Assembly (NCBI GenBank): GCA_001931875.2
Contig: MSJH02000841.1
Span: 67,277-131,276 of the forward strand
Origin: Byssochlamys sp. IMV 00236
Lineage: Eukaryota > Ascomycota > Eurotiomycetes > Eurotiales > Thermoascaceae
Length of the DNA: 64,000 nucleotides
Direction of reading: 5' to 3'
The translations under genes were made by a program, and so were the position numbers. Positions 38,601 to 48,843 of this stretch are shown one piece after another (the stretch's first letter is position 1; each line of letters opens with the position of its first letter). Under the pieces are notes generated by a model, which was not told the origin of the DNA, ran no database searches, and saw only the letters and a program-made list of their open reading frames with translations.

Positions 38601-39222
38601 ATATAGCTTTTTAAAAAGCCTTAAATAATAAGTAATATTATCCCCTTTAAAATATAGTGCCCTAAAATTTTTAGGTATTAATATCTATAAAGCTAATATA
38701 ATCTAGATTAGCTATACTATTAATAGTCTTATATTTTTAAATACCTAAGCTATCTGTGCCTTTAAACCTAGTAATATTAAGGAGCTAAGAGTCTTTCTAT
38801 CTTAACTAATACTAAAAAGATTAGTGCTTTTTTCTATATTTTTTTAAAGGAATAATAATAAAGATAATAATAAGAAATTCTTCTATTTTTTAATAAATAA
38901 TTCTTGCTTAATAATTTTTTATTCTTTTTAAATTTCTACTTCCTTTTTATATTTATTAAGCTCTTCTTTATTTTTAGCAATCCTTCCTTTTTCTTATTAT
39001 TAATATATATTTTTGCCTTATATTATATTTGCTATCTCTACTAATCTAAAAAATATATTTATCTTTTTTTATTTATAGTAGAAATTTTTTTTAATTATTT
39101 TATTTATTTTTTTACTACTTTTTATCTCTTTCTTTAGCTTTAGTCTTAACCTTAGCTTTTAGTTTTTTTTTCTCCCTTATTTCTGCTTAATATTTTAATA
39201 CCCCTTATATTTAGCTTTAATT

Positions 39223-39561
39223 TATTATGGGAAGATATATTAAGACTTAGTATAAAGTCTTTAAGCAAATAAATATTAAGAAGAAAGAGAAGAATATTTA
39301 GCTTTAAAGCTCAGAGCAAAGCTAAAGAAAAAGCTTTAGCTATAAATTAATATAATAAACTAATAATAATCTAATACTAAACTGATACTGAATAATAATA
39401 GAAAAAAAAAAGCTAATTATTTTATTCTAAGTAACTAAAAGGTATTATCTTCTTCTATTTTTTTTTTCTCCTGCTTTACTTATAGACTTTTTAAAGACTT
39501 TAAGTAAAAGCATATAATCTCTTAACTAATTATATTCTTTATACTAATCCTCCTTATTATA
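39223..39561 (-). repeat. LTR of gypsy copy B (right)
   Basis: It is the 339-bp partner of 23421-23759 and is followed by the ATAG target duplication. Confidence 0.88.
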
Positions 39562-39565
39562 ATAG

Positions 39566-41935
39566 CTTAAGCTAATTCCTTTATATAAAATCTAGCTTTT
39601 TCTTCTCTATTATAATATAGGCATTAATAATAAACTGCTAAAAGAGATTAGCACCTTAATATAAAATATTAAATAAACCCTTGCGCAGGTATATTAGCTA
39701 TTATACTTATATCTAATTAATTAGCCTATTCTACTAATAAAGATTACCTTAATCTATTGTCCTAGTTAATTATATAGCCTAATAATAGCCTATCTTACTA
39801 TTAGGATAAAAAAGAATATAATAAAGCAGGAGATATAGAGAATAAGTATAATAAATATTTATTAAATACTAATTATTGCTTATATTACAGAAAGCCTTTA
39901 AGGCATAAAAATTAATAATCTTTAGGATATTAAATAGCAGTTACTTATTAAGCATATAATTAAAGTAGAGGCAGATATTATAAAAGCTAGTATAAAAATA
40001 TTTATCTAGTATATCTAAACCTATTAGTATAGCTAATATATTAGAGATAAACCCGACAATTTTATAAGTAGATATAACTAGATTAAACTGCTAATTATTA
40101 CTATCTAGGGCAATAATATATACTTATATATTTAACTAAAGGGAATTTAAAGAGAGAGTTCTTATAATATCCTTAATATAATAAAATAATATATAGAATA
40201 AATTTAACTTATAAATATTATAGTCTAATTATTTTATAATAACTATAGCCTACTAATATAAGATTAAATTATTTTAAGCATAGATCTTATAGGCGGAGGA
40301 AGGATTAAGAAGATAAAAGCTAATATAAGTAGGGTTAGCACCTATAAATAAGAAATATATATTAGTATATAATATAATAATATAGGGCTTATATCTTACT
40401 AGCTAAAAACCCTTAATAATAATATATAGTTCTATTAATCTAAAAGATATAATTTAACTTATTAAGGCCTAGATAGTTATCTTAATTATAGCTAATAGAA
40501 GTAAATACTAGAGAATAATTTAATTAGTAAATATAAGACTAGAATAGCTTTAAATTAATATTATTTATATTAAAGTAATAATAGAGTTTAATATTTAAAG
40601 GAGCTAAAATAGGGTTTAAATATATAGAGCCCTTTCTATAGTATATATTAAAAAATATACTATATAAAATTATAATTTTATAATACTAATAAAGAGTATT
40701 ATAAAAAGAATAGACTTAATCTATTTACCCTAGATTTAATATATCTTATTCCTTAATATAAGAAAAAAAGGTAATAAGAATATTTTATTTATACTAATAT
40801 TATTTATAGCAGATACTATAATAATAATATCTATATTAATTCTTAGAGAGAAGTATATAATATATATAATAGATTAAGTTAGATAAAGAGCTTAAGCCTA
40901 TATTTATACTCTATATTTATGCCTATAATTAAGCCTTATAATATTCTAACTAGTATTAGTAATAATTAGTATAGATATTATAAGATAAGGATATTATTAC
41001 TTAGTATATATTGCAGCTTTATAAGACCTATAAAATTATTAATAGCATAGGTATAAAATTAGCTAAATAATAACTAATACAGTAACTAATATAATAGTTT
41101 AAATATTTATTATATCTACTAAAAGCAGATATTTAATTATTATAAAAAGTATAATATTTATAATCTATAAATAGCTATAGTATACTATTATAAATAGCTA
41201 CTTAATAATCTATATATTTAATATATTAGCAAGGAATAAATCTATAGATAGGCTCTATATATTGCCTATAATAAGTATTAAAGGCAAATATAAGTATAAG
41301 CGCAGAGATAGGTAAAGAAGCAGATATTTATAATAAATATTAAAAACTTAAGATAAATATATATTATAAAGGCATTAATAGCTGCTATTAATATATAAAA
41401 TAGCCTAATATTATAATAAACTCTAAAAAATTATAATACTATAAAATAAAAGTAGAGATAAATCTTATAAATAAAATATTTCCTATAATAAAAGTAAGAT
41501 ATATATATATCTATAAAGCAAACTAGATATTAAAATAATAATTAATACCTAATCCCTATAATTAAGGAGAATAATAGACTATAATTATAGCAACAAATAA
41601 TACTTAATATTTAGAAAAAGCTATTAATAATATTAAATAGAGATATAGAGTATATAATTATAAAAGATTAAAGAAGTAATATATAATAAAAATAAAAAGT
41701 TAAAAATAAAGAATATTTAATGCGCGCTATTAAAGGCGGTATAGAAAGTTTAGGTAAAAAAATAGTTTTAATAAGATATAAGAGCCTATATATAGGTATA
41801 GGAAGTATTTAAAATAGAAGGCAGTATACCCAAAATAATAAGCGGTTAGCTTAAAACTATAAGTAGTACAGAATAGCAGCAGCAGAACAGATATTAAACT
41901 ATGCATTTTTAAGGGATCACCTATATATATATATA
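39566..41935 (-). mobile_element. Right part of RIP-degraded base layer
   Basis: AT-rich sequence continues from the Helitron segment across gypsy copy B. By position it would hold the N-terminal coding part and 5' end of the Helitron, but no motif or terminus was recognised. It ends in an (AT)n run at about 41,922-41,942, where base composition changes abruptly. Confidence 0.45.
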
Positions 41936-41943
41936 TGATATAT

Positions 41944-42355
41944 GTTCTCGCGTGGCGAACCGGCAGCAGCCGGCCCGGTGTGTTCTCTCTCCGCCCGGCA
42001 AGCTCTCCGGGCGATACTTATCTTATCGCTCTGGGTTAAGAAGTAACTTACCTATCTATCCTGCTAACTACCTAGGTAGGTAGATGATGAACGTGTGGTT
42101 ATCAGCGGAGAGGAAGCTTCTGCGGCCAAGAAAGATTTCCGTTAGTACTGCTGGTTTTTCAGTGCGCTTTAAATCGTTGTCTTCGCTGTGCTGAGTACTT
42201 ACTTATCTAAGTACCTGTGATAGCAGACGCCATCCCTACGTTCAGCATCCAGGAACACGACGTGTTGTCGACAACCGGGGCTACACAGAACTTGTTCGGT
42301 GTAATATTTGACTCTTTTGCCCATCTACAGATCAAGAAGGAAGACGTCCACCAAG
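41944..42355 (+). promoter_or_regulatory. Promoter region of P5C dehydrogenase with CCGG cluster and GATA sites
   Basis: Five CCGG tetramers lie within 51 bp (41960, 41970, 41975, 41995, 42007), including CCGG-N6-CCGG at 41960-41973 and CCGG-N8-CCGG at 41995-42010. Right after them are two overlapping GATAAG sites on the minus strand (42017-42027) and a third at 42202-42207. From family knowledge, Aspergillus proline genes are induced by the zinc-cluster activator PrnA, which I recall binds paired CCGG, and by the GATA factor AreA. A role for these sites is inferred. TACCTAGGTAGGTAG lies at 42069-42083. Confidence 0.5.
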
Positions 42356-44332
42356 ATGCGATCTGTGGTATCGCTCAACGCCGCAGCGCCGCTGTCGAGA
42401 TTCCAAGCAATCTCGTGCCGCTTTCCTTGCAGGCGGGGTCTCGCGTCGCTGGCCAACTTCAAGGTGCCACGCATCGACAATGAGCCAAACGTAAGCTCAA
42501 CGTGATAATCTAGCTGCAAGGAACATCAGGTATGCTAACATGGTCGAGATAGAAACACTACGCTCCTGGCTCGCCGGATCGAAAGGCCCTCGAGCAAGCA
42601 CTTGCTACTGTCAAACAGAACGCCCCTATCAATGTGCCTTTGGTCATTGGGGGAAAGGAGGTGGGTTTTCCATGGGAACAATACTCTCTATAGGAGACAG
42701 GATATGCTGACTCTTCACAGATTAAGAGTTCGTCCGTTCAGACACAGTCAAGCCCCGCCTCACACGCACCGCTAGCTACCTACTCCAATGCGACCCCTGC
42801 CGATGTTGAGGCCGCTATCGAAGCTTCTCTGGCAGCACGGAAATCATGGGCCTCTGCATCCTTCGCCGATCGCGCCAGTATTTTCCTCAAGGCTGCGGAT
42901 CTGATATCGACAAAGTACCGGTATGAGATCATGGCCCTGACCATGCACGGTCAAGGCAAGAACGCTTGGCAGGCAGAGATCGATGCTGCGGCGGAGTTGT
43001 GCGATTTCCTGAGGTCAGTCATCCCAGGAGAAGTATATATGTTGGCAGCGCTCATCCTACTGACGATAATAACAGATTTGGTGTCAAGTATGCCGAGGAG
43101 CTGTACTCGCAGCAGCCTGCACACAACTCCCCTGGCGTCTGGAAGTGAGTTTGCCCCCGAAGGACCGTAGTACTGTGCAAGTGAACAAGACTTCTAACAT
43201 TCTCAGTCGTTTGGAGTACCGTCCTCTGGAAGGCTTCGTCTACGCTATCAGTCCCTTCAATTTCACTGCCATTGGAGGCAACTTGGCCGGAGCCCCCGCC
43301 CTGATGGGCAACGTGGTTGTCTGGAAGCCATCTCCATCAGCGGTTGCTGCCAACTGGTTGACCCACCAGATTCTTCTTGAAGCTGGTCTGCCCCAAAATG
43401 TCATCCAGTTCGTTCCTGGTGATGCTGAGGAAGTAACCAACACTGTCCTGAACCACCCCGAGTTTTCCGCCCTGCACTTCACTGGGAGCACCAATGTCTT
43501 CCGCTCATTGTATGGAAAGATCGCCACCGGTACAGCAGAGGGCAAGTATAAGAGCTACCCCCGTATCGTCGGTGAGACGGGAGGCAAGAACTTCCACCTG
43601 ATCCACAAGAGCGCCGATATCCGGAATGCTGTTGTCCAGACAGTCCGCGGGGCTTTCGAGTACCAGGGCCAGAAGTGCAGTGCTACGTCGCGGGCCTACG
43701 TTGCATCATCTATTGCTGACGATTTCCTGGAGGGTGTCGTTGCCGAAGTCAAAAAACTGAAGGTCGGTGAACCATCCGACTTCACCAACTTCTGCGGTCC
43801 AGTGATCCACGAGGGATCATTCAACAAATTGGCCAGTGTCATCGAGGGAGCCAAGAACGACCCGGAGCTTGAACTGCTGGCCGGCGGTACCTACGACTCA
43901 TCTAAGGGCTGGTATATCCAGCCCACGGTCTACCGGACCACGAACCCCAACCACCCTCTGCTCTCCCGGGAGCTGTTCGGCCCCATTCTTGTTGTTTATA
44001 GTTACGATGACTCTCCGTCCTCCGCCTTCGCTGATATCTGTAAGACTATCGACGAGACTGGGGAGTATGGACTTACCGGATCTGTGTTCGCCCGGGACAG
44101 GGAGGCCCTTCGTCTGGCCGAAGAAGCGCTCCGCAACACCGCCGGCAATTTCTACCTCAACTGCAAGAGCACAGGTGCCGTCGTGGGCCAGCAACCTTTT
44201 GGTGGTGCCCGAGCTAGCGGCACCAACGATAAGGCTGGCAGTGCGAACATTCTATCGCGCTTCGTCAGTCTGCGTTCCATCAAAGAGGAATTCGTTCCGA
44301 CGTACAGCGTTGCGTATCCGAGCAACGCGTAG
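42356..44332 (+). CDS. prnC: Delta-1-pyrroline-5-carboxylate dehydrogenase (proline catabolism)
   Basis: This mitochondrial enzyme oxidises P5C/glutamate semialdehyde to glutamate with NAD, the second step of proline use. Exons are 42356-42490, 42553-42660, 42721-43013, 43076-43144 and 43207-44332. The four introns are 60-62 bp, all GT-AG, several with a CTAAC or CTGAC branch site. The product is 576 aa, normal for fungal P5CDH. The N-terminus is Arg/Ser-rich without acidic residues for about 38 positions, as in a mitochondrial presequence. Aldehyde dehydrogenase motifs are present: ISPFNFTAIGG, the catalytic Glu in GETGGKNFHL (about E325), the catalytic Cys in GQKCSATSRAY (about C359) and GQQPFGGARASGTNDKAG near the end. 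The ATG at 42356 was chosen because it opens the presequence-like segment. No other prn genes are visible. The symbol is by homology. Confidence 0.93.
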
Positions 44333-44911
44333 CTGCATTTGAGGCAGTCTTCTTTCGCAACAAATTATGACTTTTCTCTGAACAAAAGTGTTCCCTCATT
44401 GATGAATCTGGGATGGAGCACGTGTATTACCTTGCATTTTTTATCCATGATATTAGTATTGATACTCCGCAATACGGTGTATTGGCTATCATTCCTGCCC
44501 ATTTCTATATTCTATTTTTGCCTGGGCCTTTTTTGATGACCCTGGGGGAAATACATAGTCAAATATTACATAACATTTGTTACTCACTAACTATACCATT
44601 TATTCTCCGATGACCATACCAAGACCAAACTTTGTCTCAACCGTAGCAAACCCAAAGAAATAGTTCCAAGCTGCTATAAATTTCGATCTGGTCAATCGCA
44701 GTTGGTCTAGCTAGGTTCATCGTCTCTCTTACTACCTAGCTGCACGAATAGTAGGAAAATTTGCAGCCAGGAAGTAAGTAACTCCATAAAGAGTACACCC
44801 CCCTCCCCCCGAACGCCAAGTACGTAGTACGTGTGAACAATTGATTTTCCATTCGCTTTTACTAATTGCCTAGCACAATCTGTTTCCCATATCCCACGAA
44901 TTAGAAACCAT
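44333..44911. other. Intergenic region between convergent genes
   Basis: The 3' flanks of P5CDH (+) and the dehydratase (-) meet here. I see no coding potential, RNA gene or clear repeat. A C-rich run near 44,800 is the only low-complexity feature. Confidence 0.6.
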
Positions 44912-46105
44912 CTACCTCGGAGCCGAAGCCTGAATCAATCTCTGCATACTATCTTGCGCCTTCGCCGCAAAATCAGGCATTTCATAATCCTTGCCCTTCC
45001 CCTCTGGTCCACCATCGAACACCTCCATAGAAAACCAACCCCTAAACCCAGTCTTGAGAACCGCCCTGGTCACATCCTCAATCGGCAAATACCCACCACT
45101 ATACGGCAGGGGTCTAAAATCATGACTCCACCTTCCTCTCGGTCTGAGTCCATTGATCTCCTTATTCTCCAGCGGCTTTGTCGGTTTATACGCATCGGAG
45201 ATCTGAAGCAGATAGATCTTCTCCGGGGGGATCGTTTTTGCAAGTTCGTCCATACTCTCCTGCCAGCGTTTCTCAAGTTCGTCGCGCGGGATAGATTCGA
45301 TCAGACCCGAGGACGTAGTGGGATCCCCCCATTCGCTTCCGGCCGTTTGGAACGTGTCCAGACACAGCCCGACGTTGGGTCTATCCACGTCCCTGACAAT
45401 CTCCCAGACGTCTTTCCAGGTGGGCGCGTGCGTCGACCAGCACCAGTTCTCGTAGGCGATGCGGAAGTTGTTCTGTGCGAGCTTGTCGGCGAGATCGCGC
45501 AGGTCTTGGATGATGTCTTCGCGGTTCCCGGACATTTTCTCAGGAGGAGAGTCTGATGATCCGACCTATGATAATAATAAACGATGTTCCCCTGTTAGCA
45601 TATATATTCAAGTCTCATTCATGCAGTAATAATAATAATATCATCTCTCGTGTTTTTGCAAGTATAATGATAATTGTATAGAGAGAGTTACTGTATGTAC
45701 AGTACATACCTGCAACAAATCCGTTCCTACAACCTTCATAATCTCTATCCACCCATTCGCCCTGAACCACGCATTTTCCTGATCCTTCGACCCCCTCTTC
45801 CATCCTTCAAAATTACTGAAAGGCTGCAACATCATCACCTGGAGATTGTTCGCATTGCAGAGTTTCTTTATCTCGCCCGCTACCGTGAGCAATTCGGCAA
45901 AGTTGTCGCTGGCTACTTGATGGCCACAAATTCGCGAGCCGTAGTCGAGGATATCCGGGAACGAGAGCTCGATGCCAGTGAAGCCAGCAGCTGCGATGGC
46001 TTCGAGTTTCTGGGGGAGGGCGTGGGAGGGCTTGCATCCGATGGAGCAGGTGGCATAGGACAAGGGAATATTTTTGACGGGGGCTAAGGAGTTTTTGGAA
46101 GTCAT
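44912..46105 (-). CDS. Putative 3-dehydroshikimate dehydratase (xylose isomerase-like TIM barrel)
   Basis: The likely reaction is 3-dehydroshikimate to protocatechuate in quinate/shikimate catabolism. Exon 1 is 46105-45710 and exon 2 is 45565-44912 on the minus strand. The 144-bp intron has GTATGT, GCTAAC and AG signals. The product is 349 aa. The barrel starts with LSYATCSIGC and GFTGIELSFPDIL. Candidate metal ligands are E171 (AYENW), D202 (GLCLDTFQ), Q253 (LLQISDAY) and E313 (WFSMEVFD). An E/D/Q/E set, with the same 31-residue E-to-D spacing, is what I recall for bacterial QuiC1. It is not the short qa-4/QutC type, and a sugar-acid isomerase/epimerase is the main alternative. It is divergent to the 6PGDH gene, 901 bp away. 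The intron donor lies in a palindrome. Confidence 0.72.
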
Positions 46106-47006
46106 GGTGATGGTCTCTTTTTTTTTTTTTCCTTATTGGCGACAACGAGGTGTTGATTATTTGTTTTTTAAGAGGTTTATAGGAGGATAGGACAGTAAAT
46201 ATTGTATTAAGGACAGTTGAATATACCTAGGTAGGTAGCTCCGTTATACCCAAATGGAGAGAGTAAGGTGTAACTTAGGTCACTGGAGTAGGTGCTCATT
46301 AAGCGGAGAAGCTAGTTACTCTATTGCTGTGTAACAGACGCATCGACGGTCATAGAGTACTCACTACTTTCCTACACAGCAGATTCACTTCTATCAGGTT
46401 ATGCTTCAGTCGGTCATACAATGATGATGATGATGATGTATTGACGCCAACCGGAATGAGTCCCGTCTTAGGGCTTAGGGCTGGGGCAGCGGGCATCGGC
46501 GGAATGTCGTAATGGGAACATCATCCGCAACACCAGAATAATCACTAGTGATCACTTTATCATTAATTGGATAGACGAACTGGTTACCTCTCTGTCCATC
46601 AGTCTATCTGTCTATCTGCCTTTCATGGCAGTTGTGCCAAGAACACTGTCGAATACTCTTATACAGACTTATATGGTATAAAGCGTGTGGCAACAGCTTC
46701 TTGTCTGCCCACATCTCAAATGGGGACATCATATAATTCTATAAATACATTGGTACAAGGACACGCTCTGACGCGGGTTATCGTGCGTGACGTCCATCCG
46801 GACATGATTCCCCCCCTCTTGATCTACCATGATGTAACCGCAGCGTACCTGGGTTGCTCTCCGGAGGTCACGTCCGGTCGCCGCTATCAACTCCTTCAAG
46901 TAGAGATGCAGGACCGTGTCAATACGATTCCCTCCTGTCAACTGCTTCCACTAACCGCAGCAGGAACATTCGTCTCAAGAAACAACTCACTTCATCGACC
47001 GACACG
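46106..47006. promoter_or_regulatory. Shared upstream region of the dehydratase and 6PGDH genes
   Basis: This 901-bp divergent intergenic region contains a pyrimidine tract just upstream of the dehydratase start (on the plus strand a run of T at 46117-46130), TACCTAGGTAGGTAG at 46224-46238 and a GATGAT microsatellite at about 46,421-46,437. The open frames through it lack codon character. No operator can be assigned. Confidence 0.5.
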
Positions 47007-48557
47007 ATGACTGATCCAATTTCCAAGTTCAAACGCATTGGCGTCGTCGGCGCCGGCAATATGGGGTCGATGATGACCTTTGCCTTTGCAGAACTGGGAC
47101 TCGATGTGTCAGTCTGGGATGTGAAGAAGGAAAATGTTGATCAGGTCATGAGATGGGCCAAAGATGCCAAGACGAGTAAGGGCAAGGTAGAAGGGTTCTA
47201 CGATATCGACAAATTCGTCAAAAGTCTAGACCAGGCGCCACGCAAACTGTTCATGTTCTCGATCACACACGGCAGCCCGGCGGATTCAGTACTGTCCATG
47301 ATCAAACACGACTTGAAGCCAGGAGATATTATCCTCGATGGCGGAAACGAGAACTACCGTCGGACAGAACGGAGACAGAAGGAGCTGCAGCCTCTTGGTG
47401 TCCACTGGGTCGGTATGGGGGTCTCGGGTGGTTATCAATCTGCACGCAGAGGACCTAGTTTGTCCCCTGGTGGTGATCGTAAGGCCATCGAAGAGGTCCT
47501 TCCGTTCCTTGAGATGTACGCTGCCAAGGACCGCAGGACGGGCCTTCCCTGTGTTACGTACATTGGCCCCGGAGGTGCAGGTCATTTTGTGAAGATGGTT
47601 CACAATGGAATCGAGGGAGGAATGCTCTCGACTGTCTGTGAAGCGTGGGCGTTACTGCACAACGGTCTCGGATTGCAGTACGATGAGATCGGTGACATCT
47701 TTGAGAAATGGAACAGCCACGGTGAACTGAAAGAGTCATACCTAGTCCAGATTGGATCCGAAATCTTACGAACCAAGAAGACACCGTCAGGAGATTACCA
47801 TGGAGAAGGCAAGAGCCAGGCTGATGGATATGTCCTCGACGATGTCCTGGACAAAGTCGTACAAGACGACGACGGCACCGAAGGTACACCTTTCTGGACA
47901 ATAATGGACACTGCTGCGCGTCATGTTTCCGCTCCAACCCTAGCAACAGCCCACTACCTGCGTGTCGCCAGCGGAAACCGCGAGGAGAGGATCAAAGTCG
48001 CCCAGAAACTTGGTGTGCCCAAACCACGCCCGCTATCCGCAGTCAAGGACAAGGGCCAGTTTATCGAAACTCTTCGTCGTGCAGTATACTGCACCTTCCT
48101 CGCCTCTTTCTGCCAGGGTCTTGAAGTCATCGCCAACGCTTCAGACGCCGAAGGCTGGGACATCGACATGGGCAAATGCATCCAGATCTGGCGAGCCGGT
48201 TGTATCATCCAAGAGGAGTACATTGCCGATTTACTCCAGCCCGTGCTCTCCAACTCCAAGACCCCGATCCGCAACATCAAGCAGATCGACGGCGTCGCGG
48301 CGGAATTGCACCGGAACTATGACTCGCTTAAGCAGATCGTTATGCTGGCTACGGAAGCAGACCATTACATTCCCGCCATGTCTGCCACTTTGGAATACCT
48401 CAAGTACTGCGGAGGCACCATGTTGCCGACCAAGTTCATGGAGGCCGAGATGGACTTCTTCGGAGCTCACGCGTACGACAAGCCTGGTGTGCCTGGAGAA
48501 GATCCTGGAAAGGTGGCCAAGGGCGCGCACCATTATGAATGGAGACCAGCGAAATAG
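47007..48557 (+). CDS. 6-phosphogluconate dehydrogenase, divergent (possibly NAD-preferring) form
   Basis: It oxidatively decarboxylates 6-phosphogluconate to ribulose 5-phosphate. This is a single uninterrupted reading frame of 516 aa. The upstream frame continues without stops but the first ATG with a proper start is at 47007 (MTDPISKFKR). The Rossmann motif VGAGNMG is at residues 14-20. The substrate block MGVSGG is at 137-142. Catalytic Lys196 and Glu203 lie in KMVHNGIE, the equivalent of K183/E190 in animal enzymes. The long helical C-terminal domain includes EEYIADLLQPVL. Residue 38 after the second strand is Asp (VWDVKK), where NADP enzymes carry Asn-Arg-Thr, which suggests NAD. Divergence from the canonical GVSGGEEGARYGPSLMPGG block suggests a paralogue of the pentose-phosphate enzyme. 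No intron is seen, unlike all other genes here. Confidence 0.9.
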   Translation: MTDPISKFKRIGVVGAGNMGSMMTFAFAELGLDVSVWDVKKENVDQVMRWAKDAKTSKGKVEGFYDIDKFVKSLDQAPRKLFMFSITHGSPADSVLSMIKHDLKPGDIILDGGNENYRRTERRQKELQPLGVHWVGMGVSGGYQSARRGPSLSPGGDRKAIEEVLPFLEMYAAKDRRTGLPCVTYIGPGGAGHFVKMVHNGIEGGMLSTVCEAWALLHNGLGLQYDEIGDIFEKWNSHGELKESYLVQIGSEILRTKKTPSGDYHGEGKSQADGYVLDDVLDKVVQDDDGTEGTPFWTIMDTAARHVSAPTLATAHYLRVASGNREERIKVAQKLGVPKPRPLSAVKDKGQFIETLRRAVYCTFLASFCQGLEVIANASDAEGWDIDMGKCIQIWRAGCIIQEEYIADLLQPVLSNSKTPIRNIKQIDGVAAELHRNYDSLKQIVMLATEADHYIPAMSATLEYLKYCGGTMLPTKFMEAEMDFFGAHAYDKPGVPGEDPGKVAKGAHHYEWRPAK

Positions 48558-48843
48558 ACCTTTTGATGGCGTGAAATGGTCGATATCGGAATAGTAGATC
48601 GTCTAGGAGGTTTTTTAACTTCGATATGTATTAGTATCAGCATCAGTTAATTCAACGGAATGTCGTAATAATTATTAGCCCCGTAGAGCATCGAATACCA
48701 ACAGAAACTGGTATAAAACGTCAGTGTCATGATGATCATTATTATGGATTTTCTAACCACAGGGTATGAATAAAGCCCTGGGTCTGTGATTAAGTATCGT
48801 TAACTCGTAAAGGGCTTCATAATGTACATTTCACATGTTAGGC
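48558..48843. other. Short intergenic region between convergent 6PGDH and rad14
   Basis: Only 286 bp separate the two stop codons, so the 3' UTRs probably lie close together or overlap. Nothing else is visible. Confidence 0.6.

Larger units (their letters stand above)
23421..39561 (-). mobile_element. Ty3/gypsy LTR retrotransposon, copy B (RIP-degraded, interrupted by element C)
   Basis: It has 339-bp LTRs at 23421-23759 and 39223-39561 and candidate target duplications ATAG at 23417-23420 and 39562-39565. It belongs to the same family and lies in the same orientation as copy A: internal sequence aligns along its whole length. Without element C and its 5-bp duplication it is about 10.26 kb. 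It retains somewhat more C than copy A at many shared sites, as in the D empty site (AAACCTTC against AAATCTTC). Confidence 0.9.

Noticed and set aside
1..41935. CRISPR array or tRNA/rRNA genes in the AT-rich block
   Set aside because: No regularly spaced direct repeats with unique spacers; the evenly recurring palindrome has irregular spacing and lies in intron-like segments. No cloverleaf-like sequence was noticed.
41960..42010. CCGG cluster considered as a terminus of the transposon block or a hairpin like those at 52,180-52,690
   Set aside because: The two paired CCGG segments can fold, but no inverted arms or duplications were found; the promoter reading is better supported.
42217..42483. 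Open frame overlapping the first P5CDH exon in another frame
   Set aside because: It does not begin with ATG and lacks homology; the overlapping frame from 42356 matches P5CDH.
43836..44342. 168-codon frame inside P5CDH
   Set aside because: It is a shadow frame of a GC-balanced coding exon; the real frame has aldehyde dehydrogenase motifs.
46567..47006. Open frames upstream of 6PGDH, including one continuous with the 6PGDH frame
   Set aside because: The in-frame extension has no upstream ATG of its own that gives family-like sequence; homology begins at 47007.
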